Assembly (NCBI GenBank): GCA_964641965.1
Contig: CAZXLD010000041.1
Coordinates: forward strand, 1 to 45,589
Direction of reading: 5' to 3'
From: JAJDFU01 sp964641965
Lineage (GTDB): Bacteria > Bacteroidota > Bacteroidia > Chitinophagales > Saprospiraceae
DNA: 45,589 bases
Position numbers and translations under genes: made by a program. The notes under the pieces are model-generated. The model saw nothing but the letters and a program-made list of their open reading frames with translations. It ran no database searches and was not told the origin of the DNA. Shown here in pieces: positions 44,409 through 45,589 of this stretch (positions are counted from its first letter, which is position 1; every line of letters starts with the position of its first letter).

Positions 44409-44586
44409 TGTCACAATGGCGTTTTATTGGTCTTTTAAAACCCACTTATTTCTTGTCCCCCTTTTAGGGGAATTTCCGTAAACCCTTGTAAAAGGCGAGG
44501 CGAATCGGCTATTGCTACCTGCATCTTTATCCTGACAAAGGGAAAAATCCCTGCTTTTAAACAGATCTAATTAAATACGATTACAC

Positions 44587-45375
44587 ATGAAAATCGGACT
44601 AAATCAATTCCTGTACACCGGCTTAGCTGGGTTGTTGATGCTATTATCAGCTTGCGATGAAGAAAATGAAAGCTCCTACGGCTCGGAACCGGAGCAGGAT
44701 CAGATTCAAATTCGGCAAGATGTGACCTTTGGGAACATTCTAGCTGACGAAGGTGGTAGCACGCTGTATTTCTTTGCCCGCGACATCGATGGTAACTCTA
44801 CCTGTGAAGGGGGGTGTCTGGATAATTGGCCGGTATTCTACAAACCGAGCCTCGAGGCTGGAAATGGCCTGAACCAGGGCGATCTCGGCGTAATTACCCG
44901 TCCGGATGGTTCCCAACAGAATACTTTCAAAGGATGGCCGCTCTACTACTTTATTGGTGACAGTCAAGTTGGCGATATCAATGGCGAAGGACTTGGCAAT
45001 GTTTGGTTTGTCGCCAAACCGGATTACGATGTCATGATTGCTGCGAAAGAAGTAGATGGAAACGAAGAAAAATACCTGGTTAATTCCAAAGGTAGATCGA
45101 TTTATTTCTTTACTGTCGATGATCCTAATCAAAGCAATTGTGAAGGCGGTTGCCTGGATAACTGGCCTCCTGTGGGATTTGAAATTGATAAGGCACCCTC
45201 TGCTATTGATGCCTCAAAATTTGGTACGATTGTAGGTAATTCCGGCCAAAACCAGGCCACATTTGATGCACGCCCACTCTATTATTTTGCCCAGGATGTT
45301 AATCGAGGAGAGCTTACCGGACAAGGGGTAGGGGGTAGCTGGTTTATTCTTAACGAGGATTTGATCGCCAATTAA
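44587..45375 (+). CDS. Lipoprotein with two secreted repeats (Lipoprotein_15 type)
   Basis: A 262-residue lipoprotein. The signal LAGLLMLLSAC provides a lipobox, followed by the acidic spacer DEENESSYGSEPEQDQ. The rest is two copies of the secreted repeat of unknown function (PF03640/COG4315 type). Each has a TLYFF or SIYFF strand, then NSTCEGGCLDNWP or QSNCEGGCLDNWP with a CxxxC pair. PLYYF and a GxGxGxxWF end (LGNVWFV, VGGSWFI) complete each repeat. Members are found on bacterial surfaces, with unknown activity; the cysteine pairs suggest disulfides. It is the last complete gene, followed by a terminator. Confidence 0.87.
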   Translation: MKIGLNQFLYTGLAGLLMLLSACDEENESSYGSEPEQDQIQIRQDVTFGNILADEGGSTLYFFARDIDGNSTCEGGCLDNWPVFYKPSLEAGNGLNQGDLGVITRPDGSQQNTFKGWPLYYFIGDSQVGDINGEGLGNVWFVAKPDYDVMIAAKEVDGNEEKYLVNSKGRSIYFFTVDDPNQSNCEGGCLDNWPPVGFEIDKAPSAIDASKFGTIVGNSGQNQATFDARPLYYFAQDVNRGELTGQGVGGSWFILNEDLIAN

Positions 45376-45459
45376 ATCCAGTTTCTTTCTGGGAAAGAGC
45401 ACTCGAGCCAAATGAGCTCTGGAAATGCGCTCCCAAAACATGAATTGTCGAAAGGAAAG

Positions 45460-45481
45460 AGGAGTCCTTACCGGGGCTCCT
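45460..45481 (+). terminator. Rho-independent terminator of the lipoprotein gene
   Basis: An 8-bp stem with one G-U pair (45460-45467 with 45474-45481) has a 6-nt loop and a long T-rich tail (ttttctttttt). It lies 84 bp beyond the stop codon. Confidence 0.85.
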
Positions 45482-45500
45482 TTTTCTTTTTTGATCTAAA

Positions 45501-45589
45501 ACTATTTTAAAATTAAAATGACGCATTTAAACGACTCCTTTTTCGTCTACTCTACGTTAACCCGGAAAATTCATTGAATTTTCCACCCA
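45501..45589. repeat. MITE-like palindromic element, copy 2 (cut by window end)
   Basis: 45501-45560 matches 15311-15370 at 49 of 60 bases with no gaps. After that the two copies diverge, and this one has its own short hairpin (ggaaaatt...aattttcc, 45564-45584), perhaps the centre or a distinct loop. The expected second arm would lie beyond the window. It directly follows the lipoprotein terminator. Confidence 0.65.

Noticed and set aside
44260..44586. CIRCE/HrcA operator upstream of hsp20
   Set aside because: Looked for TTAGCACTC-N9-GAGTGCTAA and did not find it; a housekeeping-type promoter is visible instead.

Overview
The window looks like chromosome from a free-living member of the Bacteroidota, most likely class Saprospiria. 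That placement is inferred from several signs. There is a mevalonate-pathway cluster with a GYDIA-type GHMP kinase, a class II HMG-CoA reductase and a type 2 IPP isomerase. One large secreted protein ends in a type IX secretion (T9SS) sorting domain. Several upstream regions carry Bacteroidota -7 elements (TAnnTTTG), and several signal peptides are of lipoprotein type. No tRNA, rRNA, CRISPR array, prophage or complete insertion sequence was seen.

Layout. 1-5.2 kb, minus strand: nfu (Fe-S scaffold), then an isoprenoid operon transcribed fni > mvaA > GHMP kinase > ferredoxin-NADP reductase-like flavoprotein. 5.4-8.9 kb, plus strand: the translation block rplM-rpsI-rpsB-tsf, a terminator, then pyrH. 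9-11 kb, minus strand: a ComF-family protein and a one-PDZ HtrA protease. 11.2-15.2 kb, plus strand: an HD-domain protein, an ECF sigma factor, a small cysteine-free anti-sigma-like protein, a secreted protein of unknown function and L-serine dehydratase. 15.2-15.7 kb: a gap holding a 162-bp imperfect palindrome with 13-bp perfect termini. The first 60 bp of this element recur at the right end of the window (49/60 identical).

15.7-20.8 kb: a secreted DJ-1/PfpI-like protein, a GH3 C-terminal-domain/beta-lactamase-type serine hydrolase fusion, an NhaC-type antiporter and an unrecognised acidic protein. 21.4-24.9 kb: a 1141-residue T9SS cargo protein with FG-GAP-like repeats and two amphipathic segments. 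24.9-32.4 kb, minus strand: a lipoprotein-type methyltransferase, a PBP4-type D-Ala-D-Ala carboxypeptidase, fumarylacetoacetase, a large M14 carboxypeptidase and metF.

32.5-39.2 kb, plus strand: the most system-like region. It reads TetR regulator, LolA-like periplasmic protein, two FtsX/LolC-type permeases, a GNAT acetyltransferase, a LolD-type ATPase and an outer-membrane beta-barrel protein. Together these would span cytoplasm to outer membrane and form a candidate regulated envelope lipid or lipoprotein export pathway. 39.2-45.6 kb: PEP carboxylase, then a protein-quality-control pair (two-PDZ HtrA/DegP and Hsp20), and a lipoprotein with two copies of a secreted repeat. Most genes are housekeeping. 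The accessory points of interest are the Lol-like cluster, the T9SS cargo protein, the palindromic element and several envelope proteins with unusual domain combinations.
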